Assembly (NCBI GenBank): GCA_963803375.1
Contig: CAWDMB010000014.1
Span: forward strand, 248,001 to 312,000
DNA length: 64,000 bases
Direction: 5' to 3'
DNA from: JAOPZW01 sp963803375
GTDB lineage: Bacteria; Actinomycetota; Thermoleophilia; Solirubrobacterales; Solirubrobacteraceae
Positions 32,365 to 40,536 of this stretch are shown one piece after another. How positions within the stretch are numbered: position 1 is the first letter of the stretch; every line of letters begins with the position of its first letter. The translations under genes and the position numbers were made by a program. The notes beneath the pieces are model-generated. The model worked only from the letters and a program-made list of their open reading frames with translations, was not told where the DNA came from and did not search any database.

Positions 32365-32693
32365 TCGAGCCCGGACTTGGCGTGGTCGATGGCCGTGCCG
32401 ACGTGCGCGGTGATCAGTCGTGCCGGGTGGTCCAGTGGAGGGTCCGTGATCTTCGACCGTGGGTCGATGACGGGGCAGCGCTCGATCGGGTCTTGTTCAA
32501 GGCGTGCGCGGCGCCGTCGGCCGCCTGCCGGGTGGGCGTGGGCCCAAGTGGAGCGCGAGATCGCCGCCTGAGCTCGATTGCGCCGAACTGCGAGACCACG
32601 GCCGTGCGAGAGCTACGGCGAAGGCCCGAGCCGGCGGTCGAGTACCGGTCCGAGCCGACCCAGAGAACCCGTTCCCAGGAGCGACCGAACGCT
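32365..32693. other. Intergenic leader of pckG
   Basis: 329 bases between divergent small genes and pckG. No gene is supported although a plus-strand frame in phase with pckG remains open. It probably contains promoters for both directions. AGGAG near 32677 is the pckG ribosome binding site. Confidence 0.4.
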
Positions 32694-34622
32694 ATGAGCA
32701 CCCAGACCGGCCCCGCAGCACGCGCACGCACCGACCACGCCCGCCTGCTCGAGTGGGTCGACGCCGTCGCCGATGTCACGGAGCCCGACAGCGTCTACTG
32801 GTGCGACGGCTCCGCGGAGGAGTCCGATGCGCTCTGCCAACTGCTCGTGGACGGCGGGACCTTCGAGCGCCTGTCGGACAGCAAGCGGCCCAACAGCTAT
32901 CTCGCCCGCTCGAACCCGAGCGATGTCGCGCGCGTCGAGGGCCGCACGTTCATCTGCTCCGAGCGTAAGCGGGACGCCGGCCCGACGAACAACTGGTGCG
33001 ACCCCGCGGAGATGCGCGCCACCCTCACCGAGCTGTTTCGCGGTTCGATGAAGGGCCGCACGATGTACGCCGTGCCGTTCTCGATGGGTCCGCTGGGCTC
33101 GGACAAGAGCCACATCGGCGTCGAGCTGACCGACTCGCCCTACGTCGTCGTCAACATGCGCGTGATGACGCGGATGGGCCAGGGCGCGCTGGACGTGCTC
33201 GGCGCCGAGGGCGAGTTCGTCCCCTGCCTGCACACGGTCGGCAAGCCGCTGTCCGACGGCGTCACGGACGTGCCGTGGCCGTGCAACGAGACGAAGTACA
33301 TCGTGCACTTCCCCGAGAGCCGCGAGATCTGGTCGTACGGCTCCGGCTACGGCGGCAACGCGCTGCTGGGCAAGAAGTGCTTCGCGCTGCGCATCGCGTC
33401 CGCGATGGGGCGCGACGAGGGCTGGATGGCCGAGCACATGCTCATCCTCAAGCTGACCAATCCCGAGGGCGCGGTCAAGTACGTCGCCGGGGCGTTCCCG
33501 TCGGCGTGCGGCAAGACCAACCTCGCGATGCTGCAGCCGACGCTGCCCGGATGGCAGGTCCAGACGATCGGCGACGACATCGCGTGGATGAAGTTCGGCG
33601 CGGATGGGCGCCTGTACGCCATCAACCCGGAGGCCGGCTTCTTCGGCGTGGCGCCGGGCACGAGCTATGACTCCAACCCGTCCGCGATGGATTCCATCCG
33701 CGAGAACACGGTGTTCACCAACGTCGCCAAGACGCCCGACGGCGACGTCTGGTGGGAGGGCATGACCGACGAGACGCCCGAACGCCTGACCGACTGGCGT
33801 GGCAACGACTGGACGCCCGCGTCAGAGGGCGCATCCTCGCACGCCAACGCGCGCTTCACCGCGCCGGCGGCGCAGTGCCCGGTCATCGCTCCCGAGTGGG
33901 AGGACCCTGCCGGCGTGCCCATCGACGCCATCCTGTTCGGCGGCCGGCGCCCGAACGTCGTCCCGTTGGTCTCCGAAGCGTTCACCTGGGAGCACGGCGT
34001 GTTCCTCGGCGCCACGATGGCAAGCGAGATGACCGCCGCGACCGCCGGCGGCGGGACCGGGCAGTTGCGCTTCGACCCAATGGCGATGCTGCCGTTCTGC
34101 GGCTACAACATGGGCGACTACTTCGCTCACTGGCTGCGCATGGGCGATCGTTACGGCGCCCGTCTGCCGCGCGTGTTCTACGTCAACTGGTTTCGCAAGG
34201 GCGCGGACGGACGCTTCCTCTGGCCCGGCTTCGGTGAGAACAGTCGCGTGCTGGAGTGGGTGTTTCGCCGCTGTGACGACGCAGCGCCGGCGGTGCAGAC
34301 CCCCATCGGCCTGCTGCCGACGCGGGATGGGCTCAACACCGACGGCCTCGACATCGCCGCCGAGGACCTGCGCGAGCTCCTCACGGTGGATGCCGAGCAG
34401 TGGCGCGCACAGCTGGCGCAGTTTCAGGCGCACTTCGAGGAGTTCGGCGACCAGCTGCCGAGCAGGCTCGCCGACGAACTGCGCGAGCTCGGTGAGCGTC
34501 TCGGGCGGTCGAGCGCACGCAAGCATCAGCGTCCGCGTCGAGCGGGCCTCAGCGCCTGCTCGACGCTGTCGACGCTGCGGCGACGGCTTGGCTGGGGTTC
34601 CGACCACAGGTCTGTGAAATAG
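32694..34622 (+). CDS. pckG: Phosphoenolpyruvate carboxykinase (GTP)
   Basis: Converts oxaloacetate plus GTP to PEP, the entry to gluconeogenesis from C4 acids. 642 residues with the GTP-type signatures: SVYWCDGSAEE near the start, ERKRDAGPTNNW, the P-loop and reactive Cys in GAFPSACGKTNLAML, the metal region IGDDIAWMKFG, and FCGYNMGDYFAHWLRMG. The ATG has AGGAG 12 bases upstream. About 35 basic C-terminal residues (SSARKHQRPRRAGLSACSTL onward) extend past the usual family end. They overlap an antisense gene fragment, so the true ancestral stop was probably lost. Confidence 0.96.
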   Translation: MSTQTGPAARARTDHARLLEWVDAVADVTEPDSVYWCDGSAEESDALCQLLVDGGTFERLSDSKRPNSYLARSNPSDVARVEGRTFICSERKRDAGPTNNWCDPAEMRATLTELFRGSMKGRTMYAVPFSMGPLGSDKSHIGVELTDSPYVVVNMRVMTRMGQGALDVLGAEGEFVPCLHTVGKPLSDGVTDVPWPCNETKYIVHFPESREIWSYGSGYGGNALLGKKCFALRIASAMGRDEGWMAEHMLILKLTNPEGAVKYVAGAFPSACGKTNLAMLQPTLPGWQVQTIGDDIAWMKFGADGRLYAINPEAGFFGVAPGTSYDSNPSAMDSIRENTVFTNVAKTPDGDVWWEGMTDETPERLTDWRGNDWTPASEGASSHANARFTAPAAQCPVIAPEWEDPAGVPIDAILFGGRRPNVVPLVSEAFTWEHGVFLGATMASEMTAATAGGGTGQLRFDPMAMLPFCGYNMGDYFAHWLRMGDRYGARLPRVFYVNWFRKGADGRFLWPGFGENSRVLEWVFRRCDDAAPAVQTPIGLLPTRDGLNTDGLDIAAEDLRELLTVDAEQWRAQLAQFQAHFEEFGDQLPSRLADELRELGERLGRSSARKHQRPRRAGLSACSTLSTLRRRLGWGSDHRSVK

Positions 34623-34649
34623 CAACGCTGAGCGTCGGTCGCCGTTCGC

Positions 34650-34749
34650 AAAGCACGACATGCGGAACGCCCGCCGGCGTGAGCTCGCGACTGACCGCGA
34701 GCCCGGCCTGACGGGCACCGACAAGGACAACGTCGATACGGTCCGTCAT
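34650..34749 (-). pseudogene. N-terminal fragment of a flavin-dependent monooxygenase
   Basis: The ATG at 34749 starts MTDRIDVVLVGARQAGLAVS followed by RELTPAGVPHVVL, the FAD-binding N-terminus of flavin-containing monooxygenase-like proteins. The first glycine of GxGxxG is replaced (GARQAG). Similarity ends after about 33 residues, where the frame runs antisense into the 3' end of pckG. Its ATG overlaps the M23 peptidase stop (TGATG). This is a truncated remnant, not a working gene. Confidence 0.75.
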
Positions 34750-35609
34750 CAACGACGCGAGTCTACGAGCACCGGCGCGGGGTCGACGGCCGCGCCGCGC
34801 ACGCGCACCTCGAAGTGCAGGTGCGGGCCCGTGGAATGCCCCGTCGTCCCCACCCGGCCGATGAGGGCGCCGGCGCCGACGGGGGCGCCGGGCGCGACGA
34901 GCGCAGCCGACAGGTGCGCGTAGATCGTCGTCGTGCCCAGCGCGTGGGCGATCGCGACGTAGCGGCCGAAGCCGCCCGGGTCCCAGGCGACGGAGGCGGC
35001 CCCGGAGGCCGCCGCGTGGACGGGCGTCCCGGCGGGCGCGGGCAGGTCGACGCCGGCGTGGAAGCCCGCCCCGCGGGGCCCGAAGCGATCGCCGATCGGC
35101 GCGGCGACCGGACGGCGCAGCGCGAACGGCGCGCGCGGCGGTGGGCCGCTCAGCGCTCGCCGCGTCGCCGGCCCGGCGATCCCGTCCGCGCCCAGGCCGG
35201 CCCGCGCCTGGGCGCGGACGACCGCGGCCGCGGTGTGCGCGCCGAAGCTGCCGTCGACCGCGCGGCACGGGAACCCGTGCGTCTCGAGCCGGAACTGGAG
35301 AACCGCGACATCCCAGCCGACGTCGCCCAGTGCCAGGGCCCGCGAGCCGTAGCGGTGGCGCCCGAGCGCTCCGAGCGCACGCCGCGTGCGCGGGCCGGCG
35401 ATGCCGTCGGGCACGAGCCCCGCGCGGCGCTGGAAGGCGCGCAGCGCGCCGCGGGTCAGCGGACCCCGGAAGCCGTCGACGTCGCCGGCGTACTCCCCGC
35501 GCACTCGCAGCGCGGCCTGCAGCGCCGCGACGTCGGCGCGCCCCGCCGCCGTCGCTGCGGGCGTGGCGAGCGCCGCGAGCCCGAGTACGAGGCCCAGCAC
35601 GCGGAGCAT
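34749..35609 (-). CDS. Secreted M23 peptidase with two peptidoglycan-binding domains
   Basis: 286-residue cell-wall endopeptidase. Signal peptide MLRVLGLVLGLAALATPAAT, then two PG_binding_1 domains (DVAALQAALRVRGEYAGDVD with RAFQRRAGLVPDGIAGPRT, and VAVLQFRLETHGFPC with RAQARAGLGADGIAGPAT). The C-terminal LytM/M23 domain has the zinc ligands in GAGFHAGVDLPAPAGTPV (HxxxD) and GPHLHFEVRVRG (HxH). It likely cleaves peptide cross-links in the wall. It is followed by the monooxygenase remnant, which presumably once was its operon partner. Confidence 0.93.
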   Translation of the reverse strand: MLRVLGLVLGLAALATPAATAAGRADVAALQAALRVRGEYAGDVDGFRGPLTRGALRAFQRRAGLVPDGIAGPRTRRALGALGRHRYGSRALALGDVGWDVAVLQFRLETHGFPCRAVDGSFGAHTAAAVVRAQARAGLGADGIAGPATRRALSGPPPRAPFALRRPVAAPIGDRFGPRGAGFHAGVDLPAPAGTPVHAAASGAASVAWDPGGFGRYVAIAHALGTTTIYAHLSAALVAPGAPVGAGALIGRVGTTGHSTGPHLHFEVRVRGAAVDPAPVLVDSRR

Positions 35610-35654
35610 GTCCCGGCGACGTTCGCCGCCCGCCCCGGCGACCCTGCCCGGGCG

Positions 35655-37031
35655 CTACGGCTCGAGCAGCGCGCTCGCGCCGAGATGTGGCGCGAGCGAG
35701 CGCAGCTCGGGCTCGGCACCCTCCGGGTCCCCGAGCGCCGCGTGCAGCGCGGCGAGGTGGCCGGCGAAGCGCGCGCGCGGGTAGGGCCCGGCGGTGGCGC
35801 GCGCGGCCAAGAACGTCCAGTCGCTGGCCTGGAGCGCGAGCAGCTCCCGCAGCGCTCGCGGGCCGGCCGCGGGCGCCGCGGCGACGACCCGCAGCTCGGC
35901 GTCGCGCGTGGCCCAAGCGAGGTCGGCGACCGCCGGCCCCGACCACGTCGAGAGATCGCGCGGCGTCCCCCACGTCGTTACGCGCTCGTGCCCGGGCGGC
36001 GGCGCGGCCGGCTGGACGTCGACGAGCGCGTCGTCGAGGGCCGCGAGCCCGAGGCCCTGCTCCGCGGCCTGCTCGACGACCGCGGCCAGCCACGCCGGGC
36101 CCTCGTGCCACCAGTCTCCGAGCAGCTCGGTGTCCAGGGCACAGACGCAGAGGCCGCCGCCGGCCACGCGCTCGGCGACGCGCGCGACGAAGTCGGCGGC
36201 GTCGGCGCGCGCCTGCTCGCCCGCGCGCTCGGGGTCGTAGACCGCGCCGTCGTTGGCCCACGGGTGGTGCTCGCGCGTCGTGCGCCGGTACGAGTCGCGG
36301 TAGGCGGCGCCGGCGGGATAGCCGGTCTCGCTCCAGACGAGCTCGACGACCGCGCGATCGAGCGGGACGAGCAGCGGCCCGGCGTCGCTGGCCAGCGGCC
36401 GCAGGTGGCGCGCGTCGCCCCGGCCGAGGACGTCGGTGAGGTCGACGCACGTCGCGTGGACCCCGGCCTCCTCGAGCACCGCCTCGAGCCACGGCGCGTG
36501 CGCGCACTCCGGCAGCCAGAAGCCGCCGCGCCAGCCCTCGCCGGTGCGCGCGCGGTGGGCGTCGACGCCGCCGCGCACCTGCAGGCGCAGGCCGGCGTCG
36601 GTGGCCACGAGCGGGAGCACGGCGTGCGTGGCGCTGCTCGTCCACGTTGCATGACGCAGCAGGGCGCCGCAGACGTCGCCCTCGAGCGCCTCGATGCGGT
36701 CGGCCGCGGCCGCGTACGTGCCGGCAGCACGCTCGAGCTCGGCCGCGACGGCGGGCTCCTCCGCGTCCTCGACGTCGAGCGCGTGGGAGGCGGGACGCAC
36801 CTCGCGCAGGAAGCGCAGGCAGCGCTCGATCGCCGCCGGGGCGGCGAGCTGGTCGGCGAGCACGGGGGTCACGGAGAGCGTGACCGGTGCGCCGGCCTCC
36901 AGGACGTCGAGGAGCGGCAGGTACGAGGTGGCGATCGCCTCCCACAGCCATTCCTCGCCGAAGGGCCACGTGCCGAAGCCCTCCACGTAGGGCATGTGCG
37001 TGTGCAGGACGAGCGCGAGGCGCCCGCTCAC
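35655..37031 (-). CDS. GH57 1,4-alpha-glucan branching enzyme-like protein (Rv3031-like)
   Basis: 458-residue intracellular glycosidase of family GH57 from GTG 37031. The N-terminal strand LALVLHTHMPYVEGFGTWPF is the first conserved region. The nucleophile Glu lies in GFWLPECAHAPWLEAVL, and the acid/base Asp in CALDTELLGDWWHEGPAWL. A C-terminal helical domain of the DUF1957 kind follows. The GTG start overlaps the upstream methyltransferase stop by 4 bases. In Mycobacterium the equivalent pair Rv3030-Rv3031 works on methylglucose lipopolysaccharide, a polysaccharide that regulates fatty acid synthesis. The same role here is an inference from the pair. Confidence 0.88.
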   Translation of the reverse strand: MSGRLALVLHTHMPYVEGFGTWPFGEEWLWEAIATSYLPLLDVLEAGAPVTLSVTPVLADQLAAPAAIERCLRFLREVRPASHALDVEDAEEPAVAAELERAAGTYAAAADRIEALEGDVCGALLRHATWTSSATHAVLPLVATDAGLRLQVRGGVDAHRARTGEGWRGGFWLPECAHAPWLEAVLEEAGVHATCVDLTDVLGRGDARHLRPLASDAGPLLVPLDRAVVELVWSETGYPAGAAYRDSYRRTTREHHPWANDGAVYDPERAGEQARADAADFVARVAERVAGGGLCVCALDTELLGDWWHEGPAWLAAVVEQAAEQGLGLAALDDALVDVQPAAPPPGHERVTTWGTPRDLSTWSGPAVADLAWATRDAELRVVAAAPAAGPRALRELLALQASDWTFLAARATAGPYPRARFAGHLAALHAALGDPEGAEPELRSLAPHLGASALLEP

Positions 37032-37795
37032 GGCCGTAGCACCGCGACGAGGTCGAGCGCGCCGTCGAGCGGGCGGTCGGCGCGCAGCGCGAAGTCCCGC
37101 GTCGAGATCGCGGGCACGAAGCGGTCGTAGAAGCGCGCGGTGATGCCGAGGCCTGCGTGTACGTCTTCCCAGCGCAGGCGCCGCAGCGCCCAGCCGTGGA
37201 CGGCGAGCTTGCGGGCGTGGAAGAGCCCGCGCAGCTCGACGCTCGCGAAGTGCGCGACGCAGAGCGCCCTGAACTCGTCGGGACGGTACTCGCGCACGTG
37301 CCATGGATTGCCCGAGTGTTCGGCGCCGGCGGGCGCGAGCGTCAGGACGTTCGGCGTCGAGACGTAGGCCGCGCCGCCCGGCGACAGCATCCCCTTGACG
37401 TGCTCGAGGACGGCGCCGGGATCGGGGACGTGCTCGATCGTCTGGAGGAACACGACCGCGTCGCACGGCTGGGCGAAGCGCTCGACCATGTCGCGCGCGA
37501 AGCGCAGGTTCTCCCTGCGGTAGCGCAGGCGCGCGTGCTCGAAGGCCTCTGGGTTGGCCTCGACGCCGATCACCCAGGCCGCCGCGCGCGCGAGCGTGTC
37601 CGAGCCGTAGCCCTCGCCCGAGGCGAGATCGACGACCCGCAGGCCCGCGACACGGGCGGCGATCCATTCGTAGACGACGAGGTGACGGCGAAACCAGTAG
37701 TTCTCCTCGGGCACGTCGGGCAGCGTGCGCTCGCCGTCCAGGGCCAGCGGCGGCACGCCGGGCGGCTGGTCGCGCTGCCGGAAGAGCTCGGCCAT
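37028..37795 (-). CDS. SAM-dependent methyltransferase (Rv3030-like)
   Basis: Class I methyltransferase of 255 residues from ATG 37795. The SAM motif is LRVVDLASGEGYGSDTLAR, the acidic loop is VIGVEANPEAFEHAR, and the post-motif region is VVFLQTIEHVPDPGAVLEHV with PGGAAYVSTPN. The N-terminal part (RTLPDVPEENYWFRRHLVVY) is typical of the Rv3030 group linked to GH57 branching enzymes. It overlaps the GH57 gene by 4 bases and follows the P450 gene on the same strand by 14 bases. Confidence 0.88.
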   Translation of the reverse strand: MAELFRQRDQPPGVPPLALDGERTLPDVPEENYWFRRHLVVYEWIAARVAGLRVVDLASGEGYGSDTLARAAAWVIGVEANPEAFEHARLRYRRENLRFARDMVERFAQPCDAVVFLQTIEHVPDPGAVLEHVKGMLSPGGAAYVSTPNVLTLAPAGAEHSGNPWHVREYRPDEFRALCVAHFASVELRGLFHARKLAVHGWALRRLRWEDVHAGLGITARFYDRFVPAISTRDFALRADRPLDGALDLVAVLRP

Positions 37796-37809
37796 CGGGC
37801 CGCCGCACG

Positions 37810-39117
37810 CTACCGCGTGGCCGCGCGCACGCGCGTCCCGCGCGAGGGCACGAGCGTGATCGCGCGGCGGCGGACGCGCTCGGGCGGCCCGGCGGCCTCC
37901 AGGCGCGCGGTGCGGCCGATCGCTTCGAGCACGACCTGCATCTCCTCCTCGGCGAAGGCCGCGCCGAGGCAGCGGCGCGGGCCGCCGCCGAACGGGATCC
38001 AGGTGTAGGTACCGGGGACGGCGTCGAGGAAGCGCTCGGGGCGGAACGCGTCCGGATCGGGGTATACGTCCTCCCGGCGGTGGACGAGCAGGATGCACGG
38101 CGCGAGCGTCGTGCCGGCGGCGTAGTCGCGGCCGCCGACGCGAGCGTCGCGGACCAGACGGCGCAGCACGATCGGCAGCACGGGCCGCAGGCGCAGCGCC
38201 TCCTTGACGACCGCGTCGCGGTAGGCGCCGTCATGCCCGACGCGGGCGAGCGCCCCGGGCACCCGCACGAGCCGCTCGACCGCCCACGCGAGCGCGGTCG
38301 CCGTCGTCTCGTGGCCGGCCAGCAGCAGCGTCATCAGCTCGTCGCGCAGCTCGGCGGTCATCGGCTCCCCGCCTGTGCCCGTCGGCGCAGCCGAACGGGT
38401 GTGGCTGTCCCGCGCGAGCAGGAGCATCGAGAGGATGTCCTCGCGCTCGGCGAGGTCGGGGTCCGCCCGACGCTCGGCGATGAGCCCGTAGAGCGCGGCG
38501 TCCACCGGCGCGACGATCCGCCGGTTCAGGCGCGCGACGAGCGGGTGCCCGGGCCCGAGCACCCCGACGACGCCCATGAAGCGCGGGTCGCCGAACCAGC
38601 GCAGCAACCGCTCGAGCGGCGCGCGCAGGCGCTCGGCGGCGGCGCCGGCCTCGACGCCGAAGACCGCGCGCAGGATGACCTCGAGCGTGATCGCCTGCGT
38701 GTGCGGGCGCAGCGCGAAGGCCTCGCCGACGGGCCACGTCGCGACGGCACGCTCGGTCGCCTCGCGCATGACGTCGCGGTAGCGCAGCATCCGCGCGCCG
38801 TGGAAGGGCGGCAGCATGAGCCGCCGCTGGCGCAGGTGCTCGCCCTCGTCGAGCAGGAGGATCGAGTGCGAGCCGAGGATCGGCCGTAGGATCTCGTTGG
38901 CCTCCCCCGCGTGCGCGACGTCCGGGCCGGCCGTGAAGAGGTCGCGGACCGCGTCGGGATCGGCGAGCATGACCCACGGGCGCGGCTCGATGCGGACGGT
39001 AAAGGCGTCGCCGAAGCGCGCGCGCTGCTGGACGGCGAAGGCCACGGGCCGCGTGAGCCAGCGCGCGACCTGTGCGAGGCGAGGCAGCGACGGCCCGGGC
39101 GGGAGCCCTGCGTCCAT
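37810..39117 (-). CDS. Cytochrome P450
   Basis: 435-residue heme monooxygenase from ATG 39117. The I-helix oxygen-binding motif is LLLAGHETTATALAWA, the ExxR pair is in VVKEALRLRPVLP, the PERF motif is in DAFRPERFLD, and the heme-thiolate Cys is in FGGGPRRCLGAAFAEEEM. No membrane anchor is seen, so it is probably soluble and needs a separate ferredoxin. Its substrate is unknown. The gene is divergent from a methyltransferase 25 bases away and runs into the Rv3030-like gene, suggesting a common promoter region and possibly a lipid or terpenoid substrate. Confidence 0.94.
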   Translation of the reverse strand: MDAGLPPGPSLPRLAQVARWLTRPVAFAVQQRARFGDAFTVRIEPRPWVMLADPDAVRDLFTAGPDVAHAGEANEILRPILGSHSILLLDEGEHLRQRRLMLPPFHGARMLRYRDVMREATERAVATWPVGEAFALRPHTQAITLEVILRAVFGVEAGAAAERLRAPLERLLRWFGDPRFMGVVGVLGPGHPLVARLNRRIVAPVDAALYGLIAERRADPDLAEREDILSMLLLARDSHTRSAAPTGTGGEPMTAELRDELMTLLLAGHETTATALAWAVERLVRVPGALARVGHDGAYRDAVVKEALRLRPVLPIVLRRLVRDARVGGRDYAAGTTLAPCILLVHRREDVYPDPDAFRPERFLDAVPGTYTWIPFGGGPRRCLGAAFAEEEMQVVLEAIGRTARLEAAGPPERVRRRAITLVPSRGTRVRAATR

Positions 39118-39142
39118 GAACGCGAGCGTACACTTCGCCGCC

Positions 39143-40057
39143 ATGCCGGCGCCCGCCACCGCGACGCCCGCGGAGATCCGCGAGGTCAACACGCGCTACC
39201 ACGACAGCGCGGCCGCGGGCTACGACGCGAAGTGGGGCATCGACTTCGGGGAGGTCGGCCGTACGCAGGTGCTCGGCAAGGTCCGCAAGGCGCTCGGGAC
39301 CGTCCCGCGCGTCGAGCGCTCGCTCGAGATCGGCGCCGGCACGGGCTACTTCACGTTGAACCTCCAGCAGGAGGGCGTCATGCGCGAGGCCGTCTGCACC
39401 GACATCTCGCCCGGGATGCTCGACGCGCTGCAGGCCAATGCCGCGCGTCTCGGGCTCGCCGTGCAGACGCGCGCCTGCGACGCCGAGCGCCTGCCCTTCG
39501 ACGACGCGAGCTTCGACCTCGTCTTCGGCCACGCCGTCCTGCATCACCTGCCGAACCTCGATCGCGCGTTCGCCGAGCTGCGGCGCGTCCTGCGCCCGGG
39601 CGGCCTGGTCTTGTTCGCCGGCGAGCCCTCGGCCCGCGGCGACCGCCTCGCCGCCGTGCCCAAGCGCGCCGCGACCGCGGTCGCGCCACTATGGCGTCGC
39701 GCGCTGCGCGTGCCGCCGGCGCCGTCCGGCCACGCCGACGGCGGCGCCGGCCACCACGGGCTCGAACCCCTCGTCGACGTCCACGCGTTCACCCCGGCCC
39801 AGCTCGCCACCGCTGCGCGCCGCTGCGGCCTCGACGCGGTGCGCGTGCGCGGCGAGGAGCTGCTGGCCAACTGGTTCGGCTGGACGAACCGTGCGCTCGA
39901 GGCGACGGCCGACCCGGCGGCGATCCCGCGCGCGTGGACGATGTACGCCTTCCGCGGCTACCTCCTGCTCCAGGAGGTCGACCGCCGGCTGCTCGAGGGC
40001 CGCCTGCCGCCGGCGATCTTCTACAACCTGATCCTCAGCGCCCGCCGGCCCGCCTAG
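39143..40057 (+). CDS. SAM-dependent methyltransferase (UbiE/methyltransf_11 type)
   Basis: 304 residues from ATG 39143; an in-frame ATG at 39116 would overlap the P450 start. Motif I is RSLEIGAGTGYFTLNLQQEG, motif II VCTDISPGMLDALQANAAR, and the later LPFDDASFDLVFGHAVLHHL and LRRVLRPGGLVLFAGEPS identify the methyltransf_11 group. An extended C-terminal part of about 130 residues includes HHGLEPLVDVHAFTPAQLAT and NWFGWTNRALEATADPAAIP. Substrate unknown; a quinone or lipid is possible. It is divergent from the P450 gene and probably co-regulated. Confidence 0.9.
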   Translation: MPAPATATPAEIREVNTRYHDSAAAGYDAKWGIDFGEVGRTQVLGKVRKALGTVPRVERSLEIGAGTGYFTLNLQQEGVMREAVCTDISPGMLDALQANAARLGLAVQTRACDAERLPFDDASFDLVFGHAVLHHLPNLDRAFAELRRVLRPGGLVLFAGEPSARGDRLAAVPKRAATAVAPLWRRALRVPPAPSGHADGGAGHHGLEPLVDVHAFTPAQLATAARRCGLDAVRVRGEELLANWFGWTNRALEATADPAAIPRAWTMYAFRGYLLLQEVDRRLLEGRLPPAIFYNLILSARRPA

Positions 40058-40536
40058 TCGGGCGGCTCGCCTCCTGAAGCTCCCACGTCTTGGACGGACA
40101 TGCTCGCTCGGCCCCCGGAAAGCGGCGCGAGCTGGGAGCCCGCGAGGACTCTCGCCGCTCGTCGTGCGACGCGAGTGGATCAGGCCCTCGAAGGCAAGTC
40201 GCGAACGACCTCGATCGCCTCGCTCGAGCGCCGCCGAGTCGAAATCAGCGGGCACACGAGGCCTCCCGGACCCCACCGCAACCGGTCCAGCGTTCGACCG
40301 GCCTTGACAGCCGTCCACGGGGGCGCCGCATCCGCGGGAGGTCAGGCCCCGGGGCGCGATTCTCCTGAAGCAGTCTGTCCGGGCAGGGAGGTCACGATCC
40401 CGAGAGCGCTCCCTCGAGCAGGCTCGCTGCGAGGGCGCCGGCGGCGTCACGAGCTTCATACATCTCGCTCACGAGTACTTCACACGTCGACCACGACCGG
40501 CGCGCGAAAAAGGGAGGGCTTCGGATCCCCCTGATC
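40058..40536. other. Intergenic region holding one copy of a dispersed repeat
   Basis: 479 bases between the methyltransferase and the phytase/GDPD gene. No coding frame is supported. It contains one of two copies of a repeat described separately (40138-40174) and presumably the promoter for 40537. Confidence 0.4.
40138..40174. repeat. Copy 1 of a dispersed 37-bp repeat
   Basis: GCCCGCGAGGACTCTCGCCG continuing CTCGTCGTGC is identical to 47211-47240, with similarity extending through ACGCGA. It includes the short palindrome GCGAG-GACT-CTCGC. Both copies lie in non-coding, debris-rich DNA. Confidence 0.75.
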
